From Lachnospiraceae bacterium (lineage in GTDB: Bacteria > Bacillota > Clostridia > Lachnospirales > Lachnospiraceae), in NCBI GenBank assembly GCA_017621815.1, contig JAGASK010000028.1, positions 28,140 through 92,139 of the forward strand: a DNA stretch of 64,000 bases, written 5' to 3'. How positions within the stretch are numbered: position 1 is the stretch's first letter; every line of letters starts with the position of its first letter. Positions 25,689 to 34,938 of this stretch are shown piece by piece. The notes under the pieces are model-generated. The model had not been told where the DNA came from. It worked only from the letters and a program-made list of their open reading frames with translations, and searched no databases. The translations under genes and the position numbers were made by a program.

Positions 25689-27620
25689 ATGGATTTACAA
25701 AAAGCGATTGAAACAGAAAATCTGAATGAAGTAATACGGATTCTGGTTGAGAATCCGCCCTGTATTGATGATAAAAATGAAGATGGAGTTCCTTTAAGCT
25801 TATATGCGGCAAAATTTGGGAACTTTCCCATTGTTAAATATATAGTGGAATATTCCAGGGCAAGTATGAATACTGTGGATGGGGAAAACAGAACGATTCT
25901 TCATTATGCAGCCATGTCGGGGAATGTGGAACTGAACCGATATCTGGTGGAAAAGGTAGGAATGAGCATAACTGCAGGTGATAAAAATCTGATTACACCT
26001 TATCAAATTGCTTTTGAAAAAGGATATCAGGAACTTTTAACTTATTTTGAAGAGCGTGTCGGAGCCGCTTATGAAGAAATGTATCATAATCCAATTCGTA
26101 CAGGGATGTTTCCTGACCCCAGTATTGTCAGGGTAGGAGAAGATTATTACATGGTAAATTCTTCCTTTATTTTTTTCCCCTGTATTCCTGTGTCTCATTC
26201 ACGGGATTTGATTCATTGGGAGATTATCGGTCATGCAATTACGAATCCCGAGTGGGCGCACCTTGATGAACTGGAAGGTGGCAGAGGATATTGGGCGCCT
26301 GATATTTCTTATGATAATGGGACTTTTTATATTACGGCAACCTATCGTTTAAATGATACAGGTACGGTTTACAGAAGACAGATTGTGGTTTCTTCCGATA
26401 AACCGGAGGGGCCTTACAGTGAACCTGCTTATATTGAAGAGGATGGCATTGATCCTTCTATTTTCCATGAAGACGGGCGGCATTATATGCTGCTTAACAG
26501 GGGAGCCAGAATCTTTGAACTTTCATCCGACTGTAAGAAGCAGATTTCAGAGGCAGGTCTTTTATTTTACGGAGACCAGAAGCGGGCGCCGGAGGGCCCT
26601 CATCTTTTGAAAAAGGATGGTTATTATTATCTGTTCCTTGCAGAAGGAGGAACGGGACCCGGACATCGGATTACGGTTGCAAGAAGCCGTGAACTGATGG
26701 GAAATTATGAGCCCTGTCCGTATAATCCGATTATGCGTCAGACAGATGAAAAAGCCGGAATTCAGCGATGCGGTCATGGTAAACCGGTATGCACCCAGAA
26801 TGGTGAATGGTATATGGTTTATCTCTGCGGCAGGATGATAGGTGAGGGATACAGTATTCTGGGAAGGGAGACCGCTTTGGATCCTGTTACCTGGACAGCG
26901 GACGGCTGGCCTGTTGTAAATAATTTGAAAGGCCCGAGTGTGCTCCAGAAAAAACCAGATCTTCCGGCAGAGGAAGAAAGTACAGGCAAACAAAGCCGGA
27001 TTTTAAAAGGAAGCTTTGAAAGCGGAATTCCCAGGGATTTTGTGACACCCAGACAGCCGGAAGAGGATGGGGTAAGATGTCTGGGAGGACATCTGATTTT
27101 GAAAGGAAGTAAAGCGCCTCTTGCCAGTGTGGATGCCAGAAATATTCTTGTAAGAAGGCAGACAGCGTTTTGTTTTACGGCGGAAGCTTCTTTGATTGTT
27201 CCTGAATTGGCGGAAGGGCAGGAAGCGGGAATTACCTGTTATTATGATGAAAATACATGGGTATGTTTCTATATTTCTTATTCAGAAGGCACATACTTTT
27301 TACAGGTGAAAGAGCATATCGGAACAGAAGATATTTGTCACGTAAAAAAAGAAATTTCTTATCCTGTAGGGAAAAAGTATCTGCTTGGGGTTCAGACAGA
27401 ATATTTAAGCAGGCGGTTTTATTATAAGGTACCGGATGAGAATGTATCTGCAGTATCAGGTGAAGAGACCGTGACATCTCTTTCAAATGTATATTATCTT
27501 TGTGATGAAGGAATCCGCATGGGAAAGCGTTTTACCGGAGCAATGGCAGGAATGTACGGTTATGCGGGAGAAGCACCGCTTTTTATTGAATTTTATGACT
27601 TTGAGTTTAAGGAACAGTAG
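25689..27620 (+). CDS. GH43 glycosidase with N-terminal ankyrin repeats
   Basis: A 643-residue fusion. Residues ~1-130 contain three to four ankyrin-like repeats (GVPLSLYAAKFGNFPIVKYI, NRTILHYAAMSGNVELNRYL, TPYQIAFEKGYQELLTYF). Residues ~137-430 are a GH43 propeller with catalytic Asp143 (FPDPSIVRVGEDYYMV), DGIDPSIFHEDGRHYM and the acid Glu in APEGPHLLKKDGYYYLF. A beta-sandwich domain follows. Ankyrin repeats usually bind proteins and are very unusual on a glycoside hydrolase. The frame is unbroken across the junction. Start 25689 is chosen for the AAAGGGCG site upstream; a TTG at 25668 would add 7 residues. It has no signal peptide and probably acts with the preceding GH43. Confidence 0.88.
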   Translation: MDLQKAIETENLNEVIRILVENPPCIDDKNEDGVPLSLYAAKFGNFPIVKYIVEYSRASMNTVDGENRTILHYAAMSGNVELNRYLVEKVGMSITAGDKNLITPYQIAFEKGYQELLTYFEERVGAAYEEMYHNPIRTGMFPDPSIVRVGEDYYMVNSSFIFFPCIPVSHSRDLIHWEIIGHAITNPEWAHLDELEGGRGYWAPDISYDNGTFYITATYRLNDTGTVYRRQIVVSSDKPEGPYSEPAYIEEDGIDPSIFHEDGRHYMLLNRGARIFELSSDCKKQISEAGLLFYGDQKRAPEGPHLLKKDGYYYLFLAEGGTGPGHRITVARSRELMGNYEPCPYNPIMRQTDEKAGIQRCGHGKPVCTQNGEWYMVYLCGRMIGEGYSILGRETALDPVTWTADGWPVVNNLKGPSVLQKKPDLPAEEESTGKQSRILKGSFESGIPRDFVTPRQPEEDGVRCLGGHLILKGSKAPLASVDARNILVRRQTAFCFTAEASLIVPELAEGQEAGITCYYDENTWVCFYISYSEGTYFLQVKEHIGTEDICHVKKEISYPVGKKYLLGVQTEYLSRRFYYKVPDENVSAVSGEETVTSLSNVYYLCDEGIRMGKRFTGAMAGMYGYAGEAPLFIEFYDFEFKEQ

Positions 27621-27654
27621 TTAAAAACAGAGTAAAAGGACAGCAGAGGCAGAC

Positions 27655-29007
27655 ATGGCAAAGAAAGCAAACAGGGATTTATTATTAAACGGGAATATGG
27701 TGAGGGCAATTTTGTCCCTTGCCATTCCTGTTGTAATTAACAGTTTTTTGCAGACAATGTATAATCTCACCGATACTTACTGGTTAGGAAGATTGGGAAC
27801 AGAAGAGTTGGCGGCGATTAATCTTGTTACACCTGTGCAGAATATTGTAATCAATTTCGGTTCCGGCATTACAGTGGCGGGTTCTGTTTTAATTGCGCAA
27901 TATCTGGGCGCTAAGAAAGATGAGGAAGCGAGAAGTATGGCAAATCAGATTTTCGCCTGTGCCATGATTTTTTCGGTCGTTTGCGCTGCTTTGGTGGCAG
28001 TTTCCACACCGTCTATTGTAACCTGGCTTGGAGCAGAAGGAGCTGTCTGGCAGCATAGCAGGACCTATCTGCAGCTGGTAATTCTTGATATGCCCTTTCT
28101 TTATATTGTAAATATGTATGCAGCCATTAATCAGGCGCAGGGAGATACAGTGCGTCCGATGTTTCTCAATTTGTTCGGCATTATTTTGAATATGTTTTTA
28201 GACCCGGTGTTGATGGTGGTGTTTCATTTCGGCGCAGCGGGAGCGGCGCTTGCGACGGTCAGCGCAAAGGCTGTGCCTGCAGTAGCAGCATTCTTTTTAC
28301 TCCATAATACAAGTAAGGATGTATATTTAAATTTAAAAAAGCTGAAATTTGAAAAGGAAAAACTGAAAAGCATTCTGGTGGTAGGACTTCCTACGGCGAT
28401 TGGGGGAAGTACCATGCAGTTTGGCTTTTTGTTAATGAGCCGGAATGTGTTTAAGTATGGAACGCAGGCAATGGCAGCTTATGGAATCGGAAATAAGGTA
28501 AACGGCTTAATTACATTGCCTTCTAACGGTATCGGTTCTGCGGTAGCAACTATAGTAGGACAGAATGTCGGAGCCAGGCAGTATGAAAGAGCTGAGCAGG
28601 GATATAAATTATCTGCAAAAATAAGTGTTGTTTTCCTTTTCATAGGAGGAATTATCCTGTCACGGGGGCCGGTTTCTACGGCAATTGTCAGTATTTTTTC
28701 CGATGACACTGATGTAATAAGGATGGCTGCAGATTTTCTCAGCATTATGGCTTTATGGTGTTTTACAAACGGTGTTTATAATTCCAGCATGGGATTATTC
28801 CAGGGAAGCGGTCATACGGAAGTTACTATGATAATTGATGCTTCAAGACTGTGGGTATTCCGGTTTGCTACGTTATTTGTCTGTGAAGCATGGCTGCACA
28901 TGGGAGTCAGAAGTGTATGGTATTCGGTGGTAGTCAGCAATGCAATTTCAGCAGTGCTTTTGTGGATCGTATATAAGACAGGGTATTGGAAGAGGAAGAG
29001 AGGGTAA
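27655..29007 (+). CDS. MATE family efflux transporter
   Basis: A 450-residue, 12-helix MATE protein. The N terminus (LLNGNMVRAILSLAIPVVINSFLQ) and the segment YNLTDTYWLGRLGTEELAAINLV are typical, with the second half repeating the fold. MATE proteins export drugs or metabolites using Na+ or H+ gradients; some neighbour sugar-use genes, but the substrate here is unknown. It starts 34 nt after the ankyrin-GH43 gene with no terminator between, so it is probably the last gene of the importer operon. A bidirectional terminator follows at 29051. Confidence 0.92.
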   Translation: MAKKANRDLLLNGNMVRAILSLAIPVVINSFLQTMYNLTDTYWLGRLGTEELAAINLVTPVQNIVINFGSGITVAGSVLIAQYLGAKKDEEARSMANQIFACAMIFSVVCAALVAVSTPSIVTWLGAEGAVWQHSRTYLQLVILDMPFLYIVNMYAAINQAQGDTVRPMFLNLFGIILNMFLDPVLMVVFHFGAAGAALATVSAKAVPAVAAFFLLHNTSKDVYLNLKKLKFEKEKLKSILVVGLPTAIGGSTMQFGFLLMSRNVFKYGTQAMAAYGIGNKVNGLITLPSNGIGSAVATIVGQNVGARQYERAEQGYKLSAKISVVFLFIGGIILSRGPVSTAIVSIFSDDTDVIRMAADFLSIMALWCFTNGVYNSSMGLFQGSGHTEVTMIIDASRLWVFRFATLFVCEAWLHMGVRSVWYSVVVSNAISAVLLWIVYKTGYWKRKRG

Positions 29008-29050
29008 AATCTGTTGTTAAGTTCTTAAAAGAGATGATGGATGTAATAGA

Positions 29051-29091
29051 AAGGGTTGGCGCAATCATTAAAATTGAATGTGCCAACCCTT
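29051..29091. terminator. Bidirectional hairpin between MATE gene and uxaC
   Basis: AAGGGTTGGCGCA (29051-29063) pairs with TGTGCCAACCCTT (29079-29091) with one G-T wobble. It separates two convergent genes. An outer inverted repeat, GTAATAGAA (29043-29051) with TTCTATTAC (29123-29131), resembles the ends of the dispersed element. Confidence 0.65.
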
Positions 29092-29128
29092 AAATATATT
29101 CAGAATATGAATCTGATGAAATATTCTA

Positions 29129-30544
29129 TTACGCTTCCTTTAAATCAAATCCAAAATATCTTACTGCATTATTATAGGAAATATCAGTAACGATTTCGGA
29201 TAAGGTATCCATATCGGCAGGGAACTCGCCGTTTTCAACCAGGTCACCGATTAAGTCGCACATAATACGGCGGAAATATTCGTGTCTTGTGTAAGACAGG
29301 AAGCTTCTTGAGTCTGTCAGCATTCCTACGAAACCGGAAAGATTGCCCAGGTTTGCCAGGGAAAGCATCTGGTCTCTCATACCAATCTTATGGTCATTGA
29401 ACCACCATGCGCTGCCTTGCTGAATCTTGGCAACAGCAGTGGAATCCTGGAAGCATCCGAGGATTGTACCGATGGCCTGATTATCGTTGGGATTCAGACT
29501 GTAAATGATAGTTTTAGGAAGTTCATTTGTCTGAATCAGCGCATTTAAGAAGTCAGCCATCTGGGCAGAAGGAGCATAATTGTTAATGCAGTCATAACCG
29601 GTATCAGGACCGAGCTTTTCATACATCAGGCGGTTGTTGTCTCTCTTACAGCCATAGTGAAGCTGCATTACCCAGTTGCGCTTGCTGTATTCTTTTCCTA
29701 CAAAAATCATGAATGCTGTCTTAAAGGTAAGTTCTTCTTCTCTTGTTACAGAAGCTCCGGAAAGACGTTTTGCAAAGATAGCTTCCAGTTCTTCATCAGA
29801 AGAAGGATAGTACATTACATATTCAAGAGCATGGTCAGATACACTGCAGCCCATGGAAGCAAAGAAATCCATACGATTCTTAAGTGCTTCTTTTAAGGAA
29901 GCAAAGGAATTAATTTCGATACCGCTTGCCTTGGAAAGAGCAGCAATATAATCAGTGTATTCAGGTTTTTCGATGTTCATTGCTTTATCGGGACGCCATG
30001 CAGGCAGCACCTGCACATCAAAGGTGTCATCGGCAGCAATTTTTGCATGCCATTCAAGAGAATCCACCGGGTCATCTGTAGTGCAGATTAATGTTACGTT
30101 GGACTGTTTAATCAAATTGCGGACACTCATGGAAGGCTGAGCCAGTTTTTCGTTGCATAAATTCCAAACTTCCTCTGCGGTATTTTTGTTTAAAGTTCCT
30201 GTATAACCGAAATATCTCTGTAATTCAAGATGGCTCCAGTGATAGAGGGGATTGCCGATGGCCTTACCGAGAACCTCTGCCCATTTGAAGAATTTTTCTT
30301 TGTCAGAAGCATCTCCCGTAATAAAGTGCTCGTCCACACCGCAGGAACGCATAAAACGCCATTTATAATGGTCGCCGCCAAGCCAAACCTGAGTAATATT
30401 GTCAAACTTGCGGTCTTCGGCAATTTCCCTGGGATTGATGTGGCAGTGATAATCTAAAACAGGTGTTTTTTCCGCATACTCATGAAAGAGAGTCTGCGCA
30501 GTGGGAGTGGATAATAAGAAATCCTTATCCATAAATGGTTTCAT
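29129..30544 (-). CDS. uxaC: Uronate isomerase UxaC (glucuronate/galacturonate isomerase)
   Basis: A 471-residue enzyme, the usual UxaC length. It isomerises D-galacturonate to D-tagaturonate and D-glucuronate to D-fructuronate, the first step of the isomerase uronate pathway. Family motifs include the metal-binding DYHCHINPREIAEDRKF near the N terminus, TDDPVDSLEWH, and the C-terminal GMLTDSRSFLSYTRHEYFRR. It is cytoplasmic. AAAGGAGG precedes the start. It lies downstream of the lacI gene on the same strand (86-nt gap, no terminator seen), so it probably belongs to the autoregulated lacI transcript. The uxaB-uxaA genes that continue the pathway are transcribed divergently. Confidence 0.95.
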   Translation of the reverse strand: MKPFMDKDFLLSTPTAQTLFHEYAEKTPVLDYHCHINPREIAEDRKFDNITQVWLGGDHYKWRFMRSCGVDEHFITGDASDKEKFFKWAEVLGKAIGNPLYHWSHLELQRYFGYTGTLNKNTAEEVWNLCNEKLAQPSMSVRNLIKQSNVTLICTTDDPVDSLEWHAKIAADDTFDVQVLPAWRPDKAMNIEKPEYTDYIAALSKASGIEINSFASLKEALKNRMDFFASMGCSVSDHALEYVMYYPSSDEELEAIFAKRLSGASVTREEELTFKTAFMIFVGKEYSKRNWVMQLHYGCKRDNNRLMYEKLGPDTGYDCINNYAPSAQMADFLNALIQTNELPKTIIYSLNPNDNQAIGTILGCFQDSTAVAKIQQGSAWWFNDHKIGMRDQMLSLANLGNLSGFVGMLTDSRSFLSYTRHEYFRRIMCDLIGDLVENGEFPADMDTLSEIVTDISYNNAVRYFGFDLKEA

Positions 30545-30630
30545 AAAAAAATCCTCCTTTGATTTAATAATAAAAATAATTTATTTGAAATTTTTATAAA
30601 AATCTAAAACCGCAATTATTTGATAAAAAA

Positions 30631-31638
30631 TTATTTGGTGCTGAAGCGTTTAACCAGTTCTCCGGAAAAAATGGTTTTCTGAGGCATCTCCTCATTGCTT
30701 AAGGTGCCGATGCAGGTTTTAACAAGCTGACTGCAAAGGGTCTCCAGATGATTATCTACAGAGGAAAGTTCGGGTTCGCAGCAGGTGCAGAGCAGAGAAT
30801 TGTTGTAACCTATAACTGATAAATCATCAGGAACAGAAAGATTATTCATTCTTGCGTATTTGATGGCACCGGCTGCCAGCATATCTTCGGAAGCCAGAAC
30901 TGCATGGAATTCAAGCCCTTTTCTGCGCAGTTCGTTTAAAAAATGACAAACCCCGTCGATATCCTCGTGTGTACCGGCAAAAAATTGCTGATACTGCTTG
31001 TTCAGCGGTATGTTATTCATGGTATAAGCGGATTGATATCCCAGAAGTTTTTTCTTGCCGCTGAAAGAGGTGGAATTATATAAATAAAGGATATCTGTAA
31101 TTTCCTGGTTAATTAAGGAAACAGCAGCATCGTGCATGGATTTGAAATCGTCACACATGGTGCAGTATACATTGGAGCAGTCAAGGTCGGCATTGAGCAG
31201 CATAATGGGAACCTGCTCAGCGGCATCGCGGATATATTGATTGTCGCCGGATTCATCTTCAATAAAATTGGAGCCGACCATAATAACACTGTCTACCCTC
31301 TGGTTGAGCAGAAGCGACAGGGAAGCTTTTTTACTTTCCAAATCATAACCGGTGCAGCAAAGTACCGCATGATAACCTCCTGCGCGAAGATTTTTTTCGA
31401 TGTAATAAACAGCCTTGGCTAAATAAAGGTCGGAAGAATCAGCACAGAGTATGCCTACTGTGTTCATGGAATTTAAGCCCAATCCCCTTGCAAAGGCATT
31501 GGGAGTGTAGCCACATTGCTCAATTACTTCCAAAACTTTCTTTTTTGTTTTCGGTTTTACGTTTGCACTGCCATTGAGTACACGGGAAACGGTGGCAATG
31601 GAAACGCCAGCCTGTTTTGAAATGTCATAAATAGTCAA
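30631..31638 (-). CDS. LacI-family transcriptional regulator of the uronate/pectin locus
   Basis: A 335-residue LacI/GalR regulator. The N-terminal helix-turn-helix and hinge are clear (TIYDISKQAGVSIATVSRVL, then NGSANVKPKTKKKVLEVIE); residues ~60-335 are the periplasmic-binding-like effector domain. It should bind an inducer from uronate metabolism, though which one is unknown. Position between uxaC and uxaB and 14-bp palindromes at its own promoter, at uxaB and at the importer promoter indicate it is the local repressor. It is transcribed away from uxaB. Confidence 0.93.
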   Translation of the reverse strand: MTIYDISKQAGVSIATVSRVLNGSANVKPKTKKKVLEVIEQCGYTPNAFARGLGLNSMNTVGILCADSSDLYLAKAVYYIEKNLRAGGYHAVLCCTGYDLESKKASLSLLLNQRVDSVIMVGSNFIEDESGDNQYIRDAAEQVPIMLLNADLDCSNVYCTMCDDFKSMHDAAVSLINQEITDILYLYNSTSFSGKKKLLGYQSAYTMNNIPLNKQYQQFFAGTHEDIDGVCHFLNELRRKGLEFHAVLASEDMLAAGAIKYARMNNLSVPDDLSVIGYNNSLLCTCCEPELSSVDNHLETLCSQLVKTCIGTLSNEEMPQKTIFSGELVKRFSTK

Positions 31639-31668
31639 GTATAAAGTCTCCTTTTTTGTAAAAACTTA

Positions 31669-31726
31669 TGAAAACATTTACATAAAAAACTATTTTAATT
31701 ATACAATACGTCTTTTGAAAATACAA
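31669..31726 (-). promoter_or_regulatory. lacI-uxaC promoter and autoregulatory operator (minus strand)
   Basis: On the minus strand, TTGTAT (31721-31726), a 17-nt spacer and TATAAT (31698-31703) form a good promoter. Just downstream of the expected start lies an operator which reads TGAAAACATTTACA on the plus strand (31669-31682) and shares the CA centre of the uxaB and importer operators. Autorepression is inferred. Confidence 0.6.
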
Positions 31727-31804
31727 GGAGAGAAGTAAAAAGAAGTGAAAAAAATATTATGTAAATTTATGCGGAAATGTTGAAAAAATAAAGAAAAAAC
31801 TATA

Positions 31805-31853
31805 TTGACTTATATCCGAAAGGGTTGTAAAATTAATGATGTAAGCACTTACA
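31805..31853 (+). promoter_or_regulatory. uxaB promoter with LacI-type operator
   Basis: TTGACT (31805-31810), 17 nt, TAAAAT (31828-31833). Immediately after, over the expected start of transcription, is the near-perfect palindrome TGTAAGCACTTACA (31840-31853). This shows that an upstream TTG codon at 31805 cannot be the uxaB start, because it is the -35 box. Confidence 0.75.
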
Positions 31854-31915
31854 TAAATTTGCTTGCAAAAAAGGACTTTTTTGAAAAAATAAGAACATAT
31901 GCAAGGAGAAGAAAA

Positions 31916-33379
31916 ATGGAATTATTATCAAAGAGCAAAACAGGCAAAAAAGAGAGACCCGTAAAAGTTTTACAGTTTGGAGAAGGCAATTTCTTAAGAG
32001 GATTTGTTGATTACATGATTGATATTGCCAACGAAAAGGGAGAATTTGACGGTGATATCGTTTTGGTGAAACCTATCGAATTCGGCACACTTGACCGTTT
32101 TCATGCGCAGGAATCCCAGTATACAGTATCTCTTCGCGGTATTGTGGACGGAGAAGCCACTGTTCAGAACAGAATCGTTACCAGCGTAACAGATGTGGTT
32201 GCCGCCCATGAAGAATATTAAAAATACAGTGCTTTTGCAAAACTTGACTCTTTAAGATATATTGTTTCCAATACCACAGAAGCCGGTATTGTATATGATG
32301 AAAATGATAAACTGGAAATGTGCCCTCCTGTAAGTTTCCCCGGAAAACTTGCTAAGTTCTTATATGAAAGATATAAACATTTTAACGGCGCTATGGATAA
32401 AGGTCTTGTCATGCTGCCGGTTGAGCTGATCGATGATAACGGCATTCATTTAAAGGAATGCGTTTTAAAACAGGCTGACAACTGGAATCTGGAAGAAGAG
32501 TTCAAAACATGGTTAAACGAAGCATGTATTTTCTGCTCCACTCTGGTTGACAGAATTATTACCGGATATCCCAGAGGTGAGGATGAAAAGCTTTGGGAAG
32601 AATGGGGCTACAGGGATGAGCTGATTGTAACAGGTGAACCTTTTGCCCTCTGGGTTATTGAATGCCCTAAGGATATCAGCGGTGAGTTCCCTCTTGATAA
32701 GGCAGGACTTCCCGTTATTTATACAGATAATCAGAAGCCTTACAAGCAGAGAAAGGTTCGTATTTTAAACGGCGCTCATACTTCATTCGTACTTGCTTCT
32801 TATCTGGCAGGAAATGATATTGTGCTGGAGTCCATGAAGGATGAAGTTGTTTTCAATTTTATGTATAAGACAATTTTTGATGAAGTGATTCCCACATTGA
32901 CTCTTCCGAAGAAAGACCTTGTGGATTTTGCGGAAGCTGTTATTACAAGATTTAACAATCCTTATGTAAAGCATGCTCTGTTATCTATTTCCTTAAATTC
33001 CGTTTCCAAGTGGAGAGCAAGATGTATGCCCAGTTTCCTGGGATATATTGAACTGAACAAAGAACTGCCTAAGCATCTTACATTCTCCCTTGCTGCATTA
33101 ATGGCATTTTATAAGGGAACGGAAATCAGGGATAAGGCGCTTATCGGACATCGTGACGGACAGGAATACAATATTATGGATGATATGGCTGTGCTTGAAT
33201 TCTTTGCGGCAAACAGCGAAAAGCCTTCTAAGGAATTTGCTCAGAATTTCCTCAGCAATGTTGAATTCTTCGGTCAGGATTTAACTGAAATTGAAGGTCT
33301 TACAGATACTGTTGCGGGATATCTTGATGAAATCGCTGCAAAGGGCATGAGAAAGACTTTGGAAGACAATTTCCAGTAA
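31916..33379 (+). pseudogene. uxaB: Tagaturonate reductase UxaB interrupted by in-frame TAA at codon 102
   Basis: ATG at 31916, with AAGGAG upstream, opens an NAD-dependent mannitol-dehydrogenase-family protein. Codons 1-101 include the dinucleotide-binding start (VLQFGEGNFLRGFVDYMID). Codon 102 is TAA (32219-32221), after HEEY and before KYSAFAKLDS. The same frame then runs intact to 33379, with family motifs VSNTTEAGI, LPVELIDDNG, STLVDRIITGYPRGE and ILNGAHTSF. Total 487 codons against about 483 in Escherichia coli. UxaB reduces D-tagaturonate to D-altronate using NADH. One base (GAA to TAA is the simplest) explains the stop. An alternative is a sequencing error, since the rest is well preserved. 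The operator at 31840 controls it. Confidence 0.85.
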
Positions 33380-33389
33380 ATTGCATACA

Positions 33390-33430
33390 AAACAGAAGGT
33401 ACGCTCTGCGTACTTTCTGTTATCATGAAT
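33390..33430 (+). repeat. Dispersed palindromic element, copy E, between uxaB and uxaA
   Basis: AACAGAAGGTACGC pairs with GCGTACTTTCTGTT across a TCT loop, followed by ATCATGAAT (33422-33430). The tail contains an ATG (33425) that is in frame with uxaA, but the true uxaA start is downstream at 33452. Confidence 0.75.
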
Positions 33431-33451
33431 GAATCGGATAGGGGTATTATA

Positions 33452-34930
33452 ATGCAGATTTTTAAAATCCATGAAAATGATAATGTGGCAGTAGCCATTG
33501 AAACAATTCCTGCGGGTACATCCGTAGAGGCAGGCGGAGAAAATGTAATTTCCAATATGGAAATCCCTGCAGGCCATAAAATGGCGCTGCGTGATATTAA
33601 AGCCGGTGAACAGGTCATTAAATATGGCTGTCCTATCGGAAACGCCAAAGAAGATATTCAAAAAGGCGACTGGATACATGTCCATAATGTAAAGACAGGG
33701 CTGGGTGATTTACTTACTTATACTTATGAGCCCGCCGGAGCAAAACAGCCGGAAGGTAATGAAGTGTTTTTTGAAGGCTTTGAAAGAAAAGACGGCAAAG
33801 TGGGAGTCAGAAATGAAATCTGGGTAATCCCTACCGTGGGCTGTGTCAATAATGTAGCAGCTGCTATTGCAAAAAGGGCAAATGCCTTTGTGAAAGGCAG
33901 TGTAGAAGAAGTAATAGCGTTTCCTCATCCTTACGGATGTTCACAGATGGGGGATGACCAGGAACATACAAGAACAATTCTTGCTGATTTGATTAACCAT
34001 CCTAATGCGGGCGGCGTGCTGGTTCTGGGACTTGGCTGTGAAAACAGCAATATTGATGTATTGAAGCCTTATATCGGTGAATATGACGAAAACAGAGTAA
34101 AATTCCTTGTTTCCCAAGAATCTGACAATGAAATTGAAGACGGCGTGGAACTGATTAAGGAATTAATTGATTATGCAGCGCCCATGAAAAGGGTTCCTAT
34201 CAGCGCTTCCAGACTGATTGTGGGTCTTAAATGCGGCGGCAGCGACGGATTCTCAGGTATTACGGCAAATCCTCTTGTGGGTAAGTTCTCAGATCTGCTG
34301 ATCGGGGCAGGAGGAACTACAATTCTGACAGAAGTACCCGAGATGTTCGGAGCGGAAACACTGCTTATGAACCGCTGCGAGAACGAAGAACTTTTTGATA
34401 AGACAGTTACGCTGATCAATGACTTTAAGAATTACTTTAAGAGTCATAACCAGACGATTTATGAAAATCCTTCGCCCGGAAATAAAAAGGGCGGTATTTC
34501 CACTCTGGAGGATAAATCTCTCGGATGTACCCAGAAATCCGGAAGCGCACCTGTAAAAGGAGTTCTTCATTATGGGGAGACAGTAAAAACTCCCGGACTT
34601 AATCTCCTGAGTGCGCCCGGAAACGATTTGGTTGCGGCAACTGCGTTGGCAGCCAGCGGCGCTCATATCGTTCTGTTTACAACGGGACGGGGAACTCCCT
34701 TTGCATCACCTGTTCCGACTATGAAGATTTCCAGCAATTCCAGACTGGCGGGAAAGAAATCCAACTGGATTGATTTTAATGCAGGTGTGCTTGTGGAAGG
34801 CGAGGCAATGGAAGAAACAGCTAAAAAACTGTTTGATCTTGTAATAGAAACTGCTTCAGGGAAAAAAGTATGCAGTGAAGAAGCGGGATTCCATGATATG
34901 GCAATCTTTAAACAGGGTGTTACGCTTTAG
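33452..34930 (+). CDS. uxaA: Altronate dehydratase UxaA
   Basis: A 492-residue protein, close to the 495 of E. coli UxaA. Residues ~1-95 are the SAF domain (MQIFKIHENDNVAVAIETI, NISMEIP-like GHKMALRDI); the remainder is the catalytic domain with EVIAFPHPYGCSQMGDDQEH, GLGCENSNID, LKCGGSDGFSGITANP and TTGRGTPFASPVPTMKISSN. It dehydrates D-altronate to 2-keto-3-deoxy-D-gluconate using Fe2+. Start 33452 has AGGGG 7 nt upstream; the ATG at 33425 lies inside the repeat element. GH105 follows 8 nt later. Its own pathway step depends on UxaB, which is interrupted in this sequence. Confidence 0.95.
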   Translation: MQIFKIHENDNVAVAIETIPAGTSVEAGGENVISNMEIPAGHKMALRDIKAGEQVIKYGCPIGNAKEDIQKGDWIHVHNVKTGLGDLLTYTYEPAGAKQPEGNEVFFEGFERKDGKVGVRNEIWVIPTVGCVNNVAAAIAKRANAFVKGSVEEVIAFPHPYGCSQMGDDQEHTRTILADLINHPNAGGVLVLGLGCENSNIDVLKPYIGEYDENRVKFLVSQESDNEIEDGVELIKELIDYAAPMKRVPISASRLIVGLKCGGSDGFSGITANPLVGKFSDLLIGAGGTTILTEVPEMFGAETLLMNRCENEELFDKTVTLINDFKNYFKSHNQTIYENPSPGNKKGGISTLEDKSLGCTQKSGSAPVKGVLHYGETVKTPGLNLLSAPGNDLVAATALAASGAHIVLFTTGRGTPFASPVPTMKISSNSRLAGKKSNWIDFNAGVLVEGEAMEETAKKLFDLVIETASGKKVCSEEAGFHDMAIFKQGVTL

Positions 34931-34938
34931 GGGGAGAT

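Noticed and set aside
31805-31916. Translation of uxaB from an upstream TTG
   Set aside because: That codon is part of the -35 box, and the -10 and operator lie between it and the real ATG, which has its own AAGGAG.
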